DNA from: Peribacillus simplex
Lineage (GTDB): Bacteria > Bacillota > Bacilli > Bacillales > DSM-1321
Length of the DNA stretch: 64,000 bases
Direction of reading: 5' to 3'
Assembly: GCF_030123325.1 (NCBI RefSeq)
Contig: NZ_CP126106.1
Coordinates: forward strand, 167,501 to 231,500
The translations under genes and the position numbers were made by a program. Under the pieces are notes generated by a model. That model was not told the DNA's origin. It did no database searches and saw only the letters and a program-made list of their open reading frames with translations. This document shows, in pieces, positions 54,813-63,319 of this stretch (position 1 is the stretch's first letter; each line of letters begins with the position of its first letter).

Positions 54813-55535
54813 TCATAATTGGGGAATTCTTGTTTTATATTTCGCGATGATCTTTTGATTGTGTTCATCTGCCCCTTCGATATTACTGCTCAGGAATACG
54901 GGAGGGGTCTCCCCTGATTCAATAATCGTTTGGATGACTTGCGTGAAAATCATATTGAGGAGAACGGCGCCGATCACGGTCGATCCAGAACCAAAAGATA
55001 TATTATTTGATTTCAGTAATGTGTCACCTTTGGCAATATGATTGTCTATGACCAAATCAACGACATCGTGGAGATAATGCTTTTGTTTATGCCGTGAAGG
55101 ACAACTTTTTGCATACTCCGGTGATGTTAGTCCAATGACGAAGGCCCCTTTTTCTTTTGCGATAGTGGCGACATCTATGGGAACGGGATTTACGCCGGAT
55201 GATGAAATGACGATACAGACATCACCAGGACGGATATCCTCATCATGCATGAATTTCTCTGATAGGTCATTTTGCCGTTCAAGTTGGGATGACCTTGAAG
55301 CTCCCTTAAAAAGCATCAAATCTTCAACGAAAATAGGACGAATTGCGGCTAACCCACCTGCCCGGTAGAATACCTCTTCGGTCAAAATATGAGAGTGTCC
55401 GCTTCCGAATAGATGGATGATTCCATCCGACATCACCGCTTTTGAGATATGGTCCACGGCTTCCTTAATTGATTGCTTTTCCTGTTCTCCCACAATTGTG
55501 AGTAAAGCCTGCACTTCTTCAAAGTATGTGTTCAT
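54813..55535 (-). CDS. SIS-domain sugar-phosphate protein (UPF0309 type)
   Basis: Cytoplasmic protein of 240 residues with a SIS domain: IIHLFGSGHSHILTEEVFYRAGG near 43, VISSSGVNPVPIDVA near 114 and VIGLTSPEYA near 140. It resembles the UPF0309 group, thought to act on phosphorylated amino sugars but without a proven reaction. The ATG at 55535 is chosen (ggaggg in front); a GTG four codons earlier abuts that site. It is the last gene of the minus-strand nag cluster, 64 bases after nagR, which suggests a role in amino-sugar use. Confidence 0.8.
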   Translation of the reverse strand: MNTYFEEVQALLTIVGEQEKQSIKEAVDHISKAVMSDGIIHLFGSGHSHILTEEVFYRAGGLAAIRPIFVEDLMLFKGASRSSQLERQNDLSEKFMHDEDIRPGDVCIVISSSGVNPVPIDVATIAKEKGAFVIGLTSPEYAKSCPSRHKQKHYLHDVVDLVIDNHIAKGDTLLKSNNISFGSGSTVIGAVLLNMIFTQVIQTIIESGETPPVFLSSNIEGADEHNQKIIAKYKTRIPQL

Positions 55536-55599
55536 ATTTTGTGACACCCTCCGATTACCTTTGGCAATTAAAATACTTTAGTGATGAAAATATTCAATT

Positions 55600-56322
55600 T
55601 TATCTGCTTATAGTGATAGTGAACTTATACCTGTCCGCACGATATGCCGATTTAACATATTCAAGGGGAGTTCCATCCATTAGGAACGTATGCCTTTGAA
55701 TGAATAGTATGGGTGAGTGCTTAGGAATCGCTAAATGGGTGACTTCTAATTCAGAAGCAATCGATGATTCCAAAGTTTGTGTAGCATAGTCTATTTTAAG
55801 TTTAACGTAATTCTCCACATATTGGTAAAGGGAGAGGTTAATGATTTCTTCCGTTAATCCTTTAATTAAATTGGCAGACATGTACACGGTCTCGAGCGCC
55901 ATTGGAACATCATCAGCCAACCGAATGCGTTTTATTTCATAAACGGGAGCATAAAGGGAAATGTGCAATTCACTGGCAATCTTCTTATCAGCCGGAATGA
56001 TTTCAAAGCTCAGCAGCTTACTGCTTGGATTTAATCCCCTGGCTTTCATATCCTCGGTGAAGCTGGTCAACCCATTGAGCTGCTGCTCCAATTTCTTATC
56101 GGCGACAAAGGTTCCCCTTCCTTTTTGACGGTATAAGTATCCGTCATTCACTAAATTATTTATGGCTTGCCGGACGGTCATCCGGCTAATTTCGAATTGC
56201 TCGGCATATTCACGTTCAGATGGAAGGGCATTGTGCGCTTGGAACTCACCGTTTTCTATTTGTCTTTTTATTTGTTCTTCGATTTGAAAATAAATCGGAA
56301 GAGGTGAGTTTTTATCAATCAT
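55600..56322 (-). CDS. nagR: GntR/HutC-family repressor NagR (YvoA)
   Basis: Regulator of 240 residues that represses GlcNAc genes and is released by glucosamine-6-phosphate or GlcNAc-6-phosphate. The winged helix lies at about 8-75 (LPSEREYAEQFEISRMTVRQAINNLV, GYLYRQKGRGTFV) and the UTRA effector domain at about 95-235. Gene order nagA-nagB-nagR matches B. subtilis. Two sites of the known NagR operator type lie between nagA and nagP, so it controls both divergent units. Confidence 0.92.
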   Translation of the reverse strand: MIDKNSPLPIYFQIEEQIKRQIENGEFQAHNALPSEREYAEQFEISRMTVRQAINNLVNDGYLYRQKGRGTFVADKKLEQQLNGLTSFTEDMKARGLNPSSKLLSFEIIPADKKIASELHISLYAPVYEIKRIRLADDVPMALETVYMSANLIKGLTEEIINLSLYQYVENYVKLKIDYATQTLESSIASELEVTHLAIPKHSPILFIQRHTFLMDGTPLEYVKSAYRADRYKFTITISR

Positions 56323-56337
56323 CGACTTTCGCTCCTT

Positions 56338-57072
56338 TTAGGGTATTATCACTCCGGATAACGCTTTTTGGTCTGCGATAATTGTAACACTATTATGTTT
56401 TTTTAGGATAGATGCAGGGAAGTCCTCGGAAATGTCACCGTGCATCAATTTCTTCAAGGTTTCGGCTTTTTCTTCACCAGATATCAGCAGCAGAATTTCC
56501 TTGCTTTTCATGATGGTTGAAATGCCCATCGTAACGGCATGTGTAGGAACTTCGTCTATGGAATCGAAATAACGTGCATTCGCTTGGCGCGTTGAATCTT
56601 CAAGTGTCACGACATGTGTACCCGATGTGAATGAAGTTCCAGGTTCATTAAAACCAATATGGCCATTTTGCCCAATACCAAGTATCTGAAGATCGATCCC
56701 TCCCACGGAATCAATCATTTCGTCATACCGTTTACATTCTCCGTTGGTATCATCGGCTGTGCCATTTGGCAGGTGAGTACGCTCTTTATTTATATTGATG
56801 TGAGTGAATAAGGAGTCATTCATATAATAATGGTAACTGTTTGGATCATTTGGTTTTAAGCCGATATACTCATCAAGATTAAAAGATGTTACATTTTCAT
56901 AAGAAGTATGATTATTCACATGGTCTTCAATCAAATTATCGTACATTCCTTTTGGGGTGCCGCCTGTAGCAAGGCCCAATTTGATATTTGGATTCCCTTT
57001 GACTTTTCCAATCACTATTTCTGCAGCTGTCCGGCTCATTTCCATGTAGCCCTGCACCTGTATGATCTTCAT
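56338..57072 (-). CDS. nagB: Glucosamine-6-phosphate deaminase
   Basis: Cytoplasmic enzyme of 244 residues that turns glucosamine-6-phosphate into fructose-6-phosphate and ammonia, linking amino sugars to glycolysis. It shows GLATGGTPKGMYDNL near 33, FNLDEYIGL near 64 and the catalytic LGIGQNGHIGFNEPG near 130. It overlaps the nagA stop codon by one base (TAATG). It works opposite to GlmS, encoded earlier in this window. Confidence 0.96.
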   Translation of the reverse strand: MKIIQVQGYMEMSRTAAEIVIGKVKGNPNIKLGLATGGTPKGMYDNLIEDHVNNHTSYENVTSFNLDEYIGLKPNDPNSYHYYMNDSLFTHININKERTHLPNGTADDTNGECKRYDEMIDSVGGIDLQILGIGQNGHIGFNEPGTSFTSGTHVVTLEDSTRQANARYFDSIDEVPTHAVTMGISTIMKSKEILLLISGEEKAETLKKLMHGDISEDFPASILKKHNSVTIIADQKALSGVIIP

Positions 57073-58250
57073 TATACATTCTCCTTTTTAAAAGCTAAAT
57101 TTCCTCTGCAGAACGTCATTTCAACGTCCAAGCGGTCATTCAATATTACAAGGTCGGCGTCTTTACCAACCTGGATGCTTCCTTTTCTGTCAAAAATCCG
57201 AAGCTGTTTGGCAGGGTTTTCTGCCGTCATTTTTATAATGTCAGTCATGGAACAATCGGTATATTCCAATGTGTTCTTGATGGCATCGTTCATTTTCAAT
57301 ATACTGCCGGCTAGTGTACCGTCTGAAAGCGTTGCTTTCGTTTCGTTCACATACACAGGCTGACCACCTAAATCATAGGTTCCCTTTTCAAGCCATTTGG
57401 CACGAAGCGAGTCCGTTATCAAGATCATGCGTTCACTTGTAATTTGGTTATATGCCAGCTTCACCATTTCCGGCCTGCAGTGAATGCCGTCAGCAATAAG
57501 TTCAACATATAGCTCGTCTCGTAGATAAGCAGCTCCCAAAACACCAGGTTCGCGGTGATGGAGTCCCCGCATCCCATTATAAAGATGTGTAACGTGGGTA
57601 GTACCTGCCTGGATTGCTTCATCTATTTGGTCATATGTTGCATCTGAATGTCCAATGGAGGCTACGACGCCAGTTCCCCTTAAGTGGGCGGCTAGATCTA
57701 ATCCATTTGGTTGTTCAGGAGCAAGCGTTACAAGCTTGATTTGATTTTCGGCCATTTCCTGCCACTTTTTAAATAGAGTGACATCAGGATCAATGATATA
57801 ATCCTCAGGCTGCGCTCCTTTACGGGCTGGTGAAATGAAAGGACCTTCTAAATGAATCCCAACTATTTCAGCGTGTTCTTCCGTTTGATTTTCAATATAT
57901 TTACCAGCATTAAGAAGTGCTGATTCAATGGCTTCGGTAGATTGAGTCATTGTAGTGGCCAGAAAGCTCGTGGTTCCTTCTTTGGGAAGAGTCTCCGCCA
58001 TTGTTGATAATGCTTCATGTGTGGCATCCATTGCATCGGAATTAGATGCCCCGTGAATATGAATGTCGATGGCACCGGGAATTACCTGATAATCCGGTGA
58101 AAGAGTAATGACCTTTGCATCATCTTCCTGTTTGTAATGGCTGACTGGACCAACCTCGGCAATTTTTCCATCCACGACTTTAATATACCCATTTTTGTAT
58201 GTTTCCTTTTCGCCATGAACTATTAGATTATTAATAATGAATGTTTTCAT
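57072..58250 (-). CDS. nagA: N-acetylglucosamine-6-phosphate deacetylase
   Basis: Cytoplasmic metal-dependent amidohydrolase of 392 residues that removes acetate from GlcNAc-6-phosphate. Metal and active-site motifs: IPGAIDIHIHGA near 57, GIHLEGPFISP near 130, ASIGHSDATYDQ near 194, THLYNGMRGLHHREPG near 216 and LITDSLRA near 275, where Asp is the general base. RBS aaggagatt precedes the ATG. It is the first gene of the minus-strand nag operon, divergent from nagP. Confidence 0.96.
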   Translation of the reverse strand: MKTFIINNLIVHGEKETYKNGYIKVVDGKIAEVGPVSHYKQEDDAKVITLSPDYQVIPGAIDIHIHGASNSDAMDATHEALSTMAETLPKEGTTSFLATTMTQSTEAIESALLNAGKYIENQTEEHAEIVGIHLEGPFISPARKGAQPEDYIIDPDVTLFKKWQEMAENQIKLVTLAPEQPNGLDLAAHLRGTGVVASIGHSDATYDQIDEAIQAGTTHVTHLYNGMRGLHHREPGVLGAAYLRDELYVELIADGIHCRPEMVKLAYNQITSERMILITDSLRAKWLEKGTYDLGGQPVYVNETKATLSDGTLAGSILKMNDAIKNTLEYTDCSMTDIIKMTAENPAKQLRIFDRKGSIQVGKDADLVILNDRLDVEMTFCRGNLAFKKENV

Positions 58251-58339
58251 ACATAATCTCCTTTATGAAAGTAAAACTTAATGAATGAGTCATGAAAAAG
58301 TCTCATATATTTTGCCCTCATTTTATCGTTTTTATCAAA

Positions 58340-58355
58340 AGTTGTCTAGACCAGT
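58340..58355 (-). promoter_or_regulatory. NagR operator (dre site) of the nagA operon
   Basis: On the minus strand ACTGGTCTAGACAACT, a near-exact match to the known dre pattern ATTGGTNTAGACAACT, 90 bases before nagA. Confidence 0.75.
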
Positions 58356-58424
58356 TAAGGAGTATAAGGAATAAAAAAGATATAATTGCTTTATTTTCGA
58401 ACAATATAGTATATTTTCAAGTAA

Positions 58425-58440
58425 ATTGGTATAGACATCT
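58425..58440 (+). promoter_or_regulatory. NagR operator (dre site) of nagP
   Basis: ATTGGTATAGACATCT differs by one base from the dre pattern ATTGGTATAGACAACT. It lies 18 bases before a -10 TATAAT (58459-58464), so bound NagR would cover the -35. Confidence 0.8.
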
Positions 58441-58492
58441 ATATATTTTCTGTGCTAATATAATCCAAAGAAAAGTTATTATATTGATAAAA

Positions 58493-58506
58493 TGAAAACG
58501 CTTTAT
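58493..58506 (+). promoter_or_regulatory. Probable CcpA cre site of nagP
   Basis: TGAAAACGCTTTAT fits the cre consensus TGWAANCGNTNWCA at 12 of 14 positions. It lies about 30 bases downstream of the -10 and 55 bases before the nagP start, which suits carbon catabolite repression. Confidence 0.5.
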
Positions 58507-58561
58507 ACGTCTTTTCGTTCTGCTGAATCAAAAGAAGTTAGGAACAAGGGAGATGAGTTCG

Positions 58562-60472
58562 ATGTTAAATTTTTTACAAAAGATTGGGAAGGCTTTAATG
58601 TTACCGATTGCTGTTTTGCCGGCAGCGGCTTTATTGCTTCGTTTAGGGCAACCGGATTTACTTGATATTCCATTTATGGCTGCCTCGGGAAAAGCGATTT
58701 TTGATAACCTTGCCATATTGTTCGCTTTAGGTATAGCAATTGGTTTATCAAAAGATGGAAGCGGTGCTGCGGCATTAGCAGGTCTTGTTGGTTACTTTGT
58801 TTTAACGAATGGTACACAAGCGATTAACAAAGATATCAACATGGCTGTATTAGGCGGTATTATATCGGGTATAGTTGCAGCTCTTCTATATAATAGATAT
58901 TCCGAAATAAAACTCCCTGAATGGCTTGGATTCTTTTCAGGGAAACGATTCGTCCCGATCATCACTTCGCTGGCGATGATTATACTTGCGGGAATATTCG
59001 GTTTTGTTTGGCCGCCGATTCAAGATGTAATCAATAGTGTCGGAGACTGGATTACAGGTGCAGGGGCATTGGGTGCCGGCGTATTCGGCGTATTGAATCG
59101 CTTATTGCTTCCAGTAGGATTGCATCATGTCTTGAATAGTATGGTTTGGTTCGTTTTTGGTGAATACAATGGAGCGACAGGTGATATAAATCGTTTCTTC
59201 GCAGGGGACCCGACTGCAGGGCCCTTCATGACCGGTTTTTTCCCGATCATGATGTTCGGTCTTCCAGCCGCAGCATTTGCGATGATTGCAGCTGCTAAAA
59301 AAGAGAAACGTAAATTGGTGACGGGGATGCTTGTTGGGTTAGCTTTCACTTCTTTCCTAACAGGAATCACTGAACCTATTGAATTTTTGTTCATGTTCAT
59401 CGCACCGGTGTTATATGTAATACATGCCCTTTTAACCGGGGTCTCCCTGGCACTTGCTGTCATATTGGATATCCATCATGGGTTTGGATTCTCCGCAGGG
59501 GCCATTGATTATTTCTTGAACTTTGGTATAGCGCAAAAACCGCTATGGTTAATACCGATTGGCTTGGTATACGCGGCAGTTTACTTCGTGATTTTCTATT
59601 TTGTCATCAAGATCATGGATTTAAAAACACCTGGCCGTGAAGACGATGAGGAAGTTGTGGAAGAAGAAACAATTGTGAAAACAGGGGATAAATATACCGA
59701 TATGGGATCGCTTTTCATTCAAGATCTTGGCGGTAAAGAGAATATAATGCTAATTGATAACTGTGCAACGCGCTTGCGTTTACAAGTGGCCGATTCAGGA
59801 AATGTGAATGAAGCAGCCTTGAAAAGGCATGGTGCACGCGGTGTCATGAAGTTGAATAAATCGAGTGTGCAGGTCATTGTTGGAACGAATGTTGAATTCG
59901 TTGCAAATGCAATGAAACAACTTGTCAAGAATGGCGTCGATCCAAGCAAAGTGAAAACAAGTCCATCTGCACAAGTGGCAGAGGATAAAATGGAAGAAAA
60001 CCAAGCTTTGGGTGCAAATGACTTTGTCCTTCCGATTGAAGGAACCGTTTTACCGATCGAACAAGTTCCCGATCAGGTGTTTGCCATGAAAATGATGGGG
60101 GATGGCTTTGCTATCGAGCCAGTCAACGGAAAACTAGTATCCCCAATCGATGGGGAAGTTCTAAGTATCTTCCCGACAAATCATGCACTGGGATTAAAAA
60201 TGGATAATGGTCTGGAAATTCTGATCCATGTTGGGTTGGATACAGTTAAACTAAATGGCGAAGGCTTTACATCCCTTGTGCAAGAAGGTCAAAGAATAAC
60301 AAAAGGAACACCTCTTTTGGAAATTGATTTAGATTTCATAAAAAGGAATGCACCATCAACGGTCACTCCTATTATATTCACTAACTTACCAGAAGGAACG
60401 GCAGTGAAATTGCAAAAGTCAGGGATCCAGAAACAAAATACACCAGATATCATCCAATTGGAAAAACTATAA
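58562..60472 (+). CDS. nagP: PTS N-acetylglucosamine-specific transporter, EIICBA
   Basis: Membrane phosphotransferase transporter of 636 residues that imports GlcNAc as its 6-phosphate. The EIIC membrane domain covers about 1-360 (with LNRLLLPVGLHHVLNSMVWF and GITEPIEF), EIIB about 380-460 with phospho-Cys401 in DNCATRLRL, and EIIA about 480-630 with phospho-His556 in ILIHVGLDTVKLNG. The EIIA domain is fused here, whereas B. subtilis NagP lacks it, so no separate IIA is needed. The ATG at 58562 is preferred as aagggag sits nine bases upstream; the ATG at 58553 abuts that site. Confidence 0.94.
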   Translation: MLNFLQKIGKALMLPIAVLPAAALLLRLGQPDLLDIPFMAASGKAIFDNLAILFALGIAIGLSKDGSGAAALAGLVGYFVLTNGTQAINKDINMAVLGGIISGIVAALLYNRYSEIKLPEWLGFFSGKRFVPIITSLAMIILAGIFGFVWPPIQDVINSVGDWITGAGALGAGVFGVLNRLLLPVGLHHVLNSMVWFVFGEYNGATGDINRFFAGDPTAGPFMTGFFPIMMFGLPAAAFAMIAAAKKEKRKLVTGMLVGLAFTSFLTGITEPIEFLFMFIAPVLYVIHALLTGVSLALAVILDIHHGFGFSAGAIDYFLNFGIAQKPLWLIPIGLVYAAVYFVIFYFVIKIMDLKTPGREDDEEVVEEETIVKTGDKYTDMGSLFIQDLGGKENIMLIDNCATRLRLQVADSGNVNEAALKRHGARGVMKLNKSSVQVIVGTNVEFVANAMKQLVKNGVDPSKVKTSPSAQVAEDKMEENQALGANDFVLPIEGTVLPIEQVPDQVFAMKMMGDGFAIEPVNGKLVSPIDGEVLSIFPTNHALGLKMDNGLEILIHVGLDTVKLNGEGFTSLVQEGQRITKGTPLLEIDLDFIKRNAPSTVTPIIFTNLPEGTAVKLQKSGIQKQNTPDIIQLEKL

Positions 60473-60515
60473 AACGTATCAAAAAAGGGGTGTCGACATC
60501 CCTTTAGACTTTAGA

Positions 60516-60560
60516 CTGTAGGCAAACTCAAGGAAAAGTGAGTTTGCCTGCAGTTTTTTT
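60516..60560 (+). terminator. Terminator of nagP
   Basis: Stem taggcaaactca/tgagtttgcctg with an eight-base loop, then cagttttttt. Confidence 0.88.
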
Positions 60561-60607
60561 ATGGCTTGTACAATTTGGATGTTGATTTCCGCTCAAGAAA
60601 CTCGCGG
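60561..60607 (-). repeat. Truncated GC-rich intergenic repeat, copy E
   Basis: atggcttgtacaatttggat directly follows the nagP terminator T-run and leads into gttgatttccgctc, exactly as before copies C and D; the match stops after about 47 bases where the siderophore relic begins. It marks a deletion breakpoint inside the element. Confidence 0.75.
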
Positions 60608-60823
60608 GGCCATATCAAGGTATGTGGTCGGTTCATCCAGTAATAAAATCTCCGTTTTCTGTGCTAAAGCCATTGCCAGCCAAACTTTTTGTCTTTAACC
60701 ACCGGAAAGTTTGCGATCTCCCGGTTTCGAAATGAAAGGGTTTTTGTGATATCCATGGCCCATTCAATCGTTTCTTTATCTTCTTTCGTTAGTTTATTTA
60801 CGTTATTGCGGTGCGGATACCTA
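60608..60823 (-). pseudogene. Relic of a siderophore ABC transporter ATPase (FecE/FhuC type)
   Basis: Minus-strand pieces give RYPHRNNVNKLTKEDKETIE, then WAMDITKTLSFRNREIANF, and after a frameshift LSGG-stop-RQKVWLAMALAQKTE followed by ILLLDEPTTYLDMA. These are the Q-loop neighbourhood, ABC signature and Walker B of iron-siderophore ATPases. The N-terminal part with Walker A and the C-terminal end are missing, and a stop codon interrupts the signature motif. The 5' side is fused to the esterase relic that follows and the 3' side to repeat copy E. Confidence 0.8.
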
Positions 60824-61033
60824 TTGCTTGGCGTGGGGGAGCTGGAAGGCACCCATAAAAGCGGCATGAACGAAAATGCTTTGGAATTATCAAAACGTTT
60901 ATCCATGAAGGATGGCAGAGTGAATGTTCAATTCAAGGAGTTTGAAGGGGAAGGGCATCTTTCAGTTTTGCCACCTTTGATTAACAGGGCCTTACGTTTT
61001 GCGTTGAAGAGAAATGTGCCATGTAAGGAATAG
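60824..61033 (+). pseudogene. Relic of an alpha/beta-hydrolase esterase (siderophore esterase type), C-terminal part
   Basis: In frame, the last 70 codons read LLGVGELEGTHKSGMNENAL, a middle segment SKRLSMKDGRVNVQFKEFEG, and EGHLSVLPPLINRALRFAL before the stop codon. The late EGHLS motif carries the catalytic His of IroE/BesA-like trilactone hydrolases. The N-terminal two thirds with the nucleophile Ser are gone. Lying head-on against the siderophore ATPase relic, it supports a lost siderophore uptake-and-release locus. Confidence 0.65.
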
Positions 61034-61083
61034 GTCTTTCCCAGTAAATCCATGGAAGGAACTTGATATAGAGACGCTGGTCA

Positions 61084-61296
61084 ATGTTTCCGGAGTGTTA
61101 CGGGAAGAAGTACAAACCAAGAAAGGCAAATAGCAAATATTGTTCTTTGGATTGCAGCAACAAGGGAGGAAAAATCGGAAAGGAACATATCGTGTTGATT
61201 AGGATGGGGAATTTCCATCTGGTTAATTTCCTGCAATCATTATTGCGGCCATATATGATAAAAAAAAAGAGCCTGTTGATTGGAAACAGGCTCTAA
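61084..61296 (+). pseudogene. Possible remnant of a zinc-finger-type protein
   Basis: Open frame of 70 codons whose first 30 residues (FPECYGKKYKPRKANSKYCS then LDCSNKGGKIGKEH) have a C-x-n-YCS-x2-C arrangement like a small zinc ribbon. The remainder is unlike any pattern I know and its last 30 bases form the terminator of the gene on the other strand. There is no good ribosome binding site. I treat it as a remnant. Confidence 0.25.
61260..61294 (-). terminator. Terminator of the FtsH-like gene
   Basis: On the minus strand agagcctgttt/aacaggctct with a short loop, followed by nine T. Confidence 0.88.
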
Positions 61297-61336
61297 AAAT
61301 TATATTAGGCACTTTAAGACTCAGCGGAAAAGAGTC

Positions 61337-63070
61337 TTAAGCATTCGAGCATATGCCGGTTATTTCTGAAGCATCAACGATACGCTGAACTTCCGATCCC
61401 TCAAGTGTCTCTTTTTTCAATAACTCTTCAACGAGCTCTTCATATTGTAAGCGATTCGACTCAATCAACATTTCCGTTTCAGAAATCGCTTTTGTGAATA
61501 ATTCCTGCATCTTTTGCTCCTTCTCACCTTTATTAAAGGTGAGGGTAAATCCATCTTGAAGCATTCCGGTATCGACCATTTGTTCAAGCAGGTGCTTCGC
61601 CTGTTGTACATCTCCGCCTACACCGATGCTATGTTCTCCTAGATACATTCTTTCCGCCACGCCACCTGCTAAGATCATTTTGACTTGATCAAGCAATTCA
61701 CTGGCTGTTGCCAGATGGAGTTCTTTTGGTATTGGCGCTACATATCCAAGGGCTTCCCCACGCGGAATGATGGTCGCCTTTCGGACGGAACCGGGCTTTG
61801 TCAAAGCTGCAATCAGGGCATGTCCACTTTCATGAATGGCCACGCGCCGCTTCGTATCCGTGTCATTCAAGGTACGTGATGTCGCTCCAAGTATCGTACG
61901 GTCAATGGCGTAATCAAGGTCCTGCTTACGAATCATGTCCTGTTCATTCCTCAGGGCATGACGTGAGGCAGTATCGAACAGGGAGCTTAAGTCAGCGCCG
62001 GAGAAACCGGATGTACTTTCAGCCAACTCATCCAGGGAAGCCAGGACATCTGTCGCTAGACGCTTTCCCTTCGTATGGATATCGATGATTTCCTTTCTTC
62101 CTTGTGTATCTGGAAGTGGAACTTGGAAAGAAAAATCGATCCTGCCCGGACGTAGAAATGCCTCATCGAGCATATCTTTCCGGTTGGTCGCTGCAATGAA
62201 TAAAATGCCTTCATTTGGATGGCCTCCATCCAATTGCACAAGCAGTTCAGTTAACGTTTTTTCGCCTTCTTCCCCGCCATGAGCTTTCCTTTTACCAGCC
62301 AACGCGTCTACTTCATCGATGAAAATGACAGCTGGCGATTGCTTACGTGCATTTTGGAAAAGGCTGCGGACACGGGCTGCACCGACTCCAACAAACATTT
62401 CGTTGAAGGCTGAACCGCTCGTTGAGAAGAAGTTTGCACCAAGCTCTTTTGCAATTGCCTGTGCAAGCAGCGTTTTCCCCGTTCCAGGGGGGCCATATAA
62501 TAAAATGCCTTGAGGCGGCTTAATTCCAATTTTAGCTGAACGTTCAGGTTCCTTCAGTGTAGTGAGTGTCTGTAGGATTTCCTGTTTGATTTCGGATTGC
62601 AAACCGCCTACATCATCCAAAGTTATCTCTGGCAGGGGCTTTGGGGTGGAAAGGCTTTGTTTTTTACTGCCGATCCGCAATCCGTTCTTTGATTTCTTCT
62701 GTATTATGACACCGGTTGTGACGAGAGCCGCCATTAATCCGCCTAAAATCCATAATGCAGATTTATTAGTTGATGAAAAAGAATATTGAACGTTATAAGT
62801 TTCGACAAGTTTATTGATCATTTGACTGTTGGGAGGAATATTGGAAACATATTCTCCATCTGGCGTGGAGATGTGAAGAGTGCCATTTCTTTTTTCTTCA
62901 ATGGTGACTAGGGCTCCATTTTGGGCTTTAATCGTCTTTTCCACCGAAGAAAAGGGAATGACCATATCCTTTGACTGAGTAACAACATACCAACTGACTC
63001 CAGCAATTATCACAATGAGAGCCGTAAGGAACGGCAGCAATTTCGAAACTAATTTAGAGTTCGAGTTCAA
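61337..63070 (-). CDS. FtsH-family AAA ATP-dependent zinc metalloprotease (accessory paralogue)
   Basis: Membrane protease of 577 residues. Two N-terminal membrane segments (about 10-30 and 105-123) bracket a small extracytoplasmic domain. The AAA domain has Walker A GPPGTGKT at 193-200, Walker B VIFIDEVDAL near 247 and the SRH LRPGRIDF near 304. The protease domain has HESGH (HExxH zinc site) near 415. Standard FtsH is about 630-660 residues and has HEAGH, so this is a shorter, diverged paralogue. It starts with TTG at 63070 behind aaaggag at an eight-base distance. Substrates are unknown. Confidence 0.85.
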   Translation of the reverse strand: MNSNSKLVSKLLPFLTALIVIIAGVSWYVVTQSKDMVIPFSSVEKTIKAQNGALVTIEEKRNGTLHISTPDGEYVSNIPPNSQMINKLVETYNVQYSFSSTNKSALWILGGLMAALVTTGVIIQKKSKNGLRIGSKKQSLSTPKPLPEITLDDVGGLQSEIKQEILQTLTTLKEPERSAKIGIKPPQGILLYGPPGTGKTLLAQAIAKELGANFFSTSGSAFNEMFVGVGAARVRSLFQNARKQSPAVIFIDEVDALAGKRKAHGGEEGEKTLTELLVQLDGGHPNEGILFIAATNRKDMLDEAFLRPGRIDFSFQVPLPDTQGRKEIIDIHTKGKRLATDVLASLDELAESTSGFSGADLSSLFDTASRHALRNEQDMIRKQDLDYAIDRTILGATSRTLNDTDTKRRVAIHESGHALIAALTKPGSVRKATIIPRGEALGYVAPIPKELHLATASELLDQVKMILAGGVAERMYLGEHSIGVGGDVQQAKHLLEQMVDTGMLQDGFTLTFNKGEKEQKMQELFTKAISETEMLIESNRLQYEELVEELLKKETLEGSEVQRIVDASEITGICSNA

Positions 63071-63319
63071 TTTTTCATCTCCTTTATGAGTATATATCCA
63101 GTATAAAATTTTTAAACATGTAATCTATAGGTCTTTATACCTTAAATTAAAGGTAAATAATGTGAAATGGGAGAAATAATATTTATTATGGAAGTTTAAA
63201 GAGTCCGGAATTAAGAAATATTTAATCTAACCAGCATATTAGACTTTTTAAAAGCTAAATGCTAAAGTGAAATGGTCTAAGTCATGAAAAAATAAAATGG
63301 TAGAAGAGTGTGAAGTTCT

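Noticed and set aside
61685..62789. Several plus-strand frames of 64-96 codons
   Set aside because: They are antisense shadows of the FtsH-like gene.
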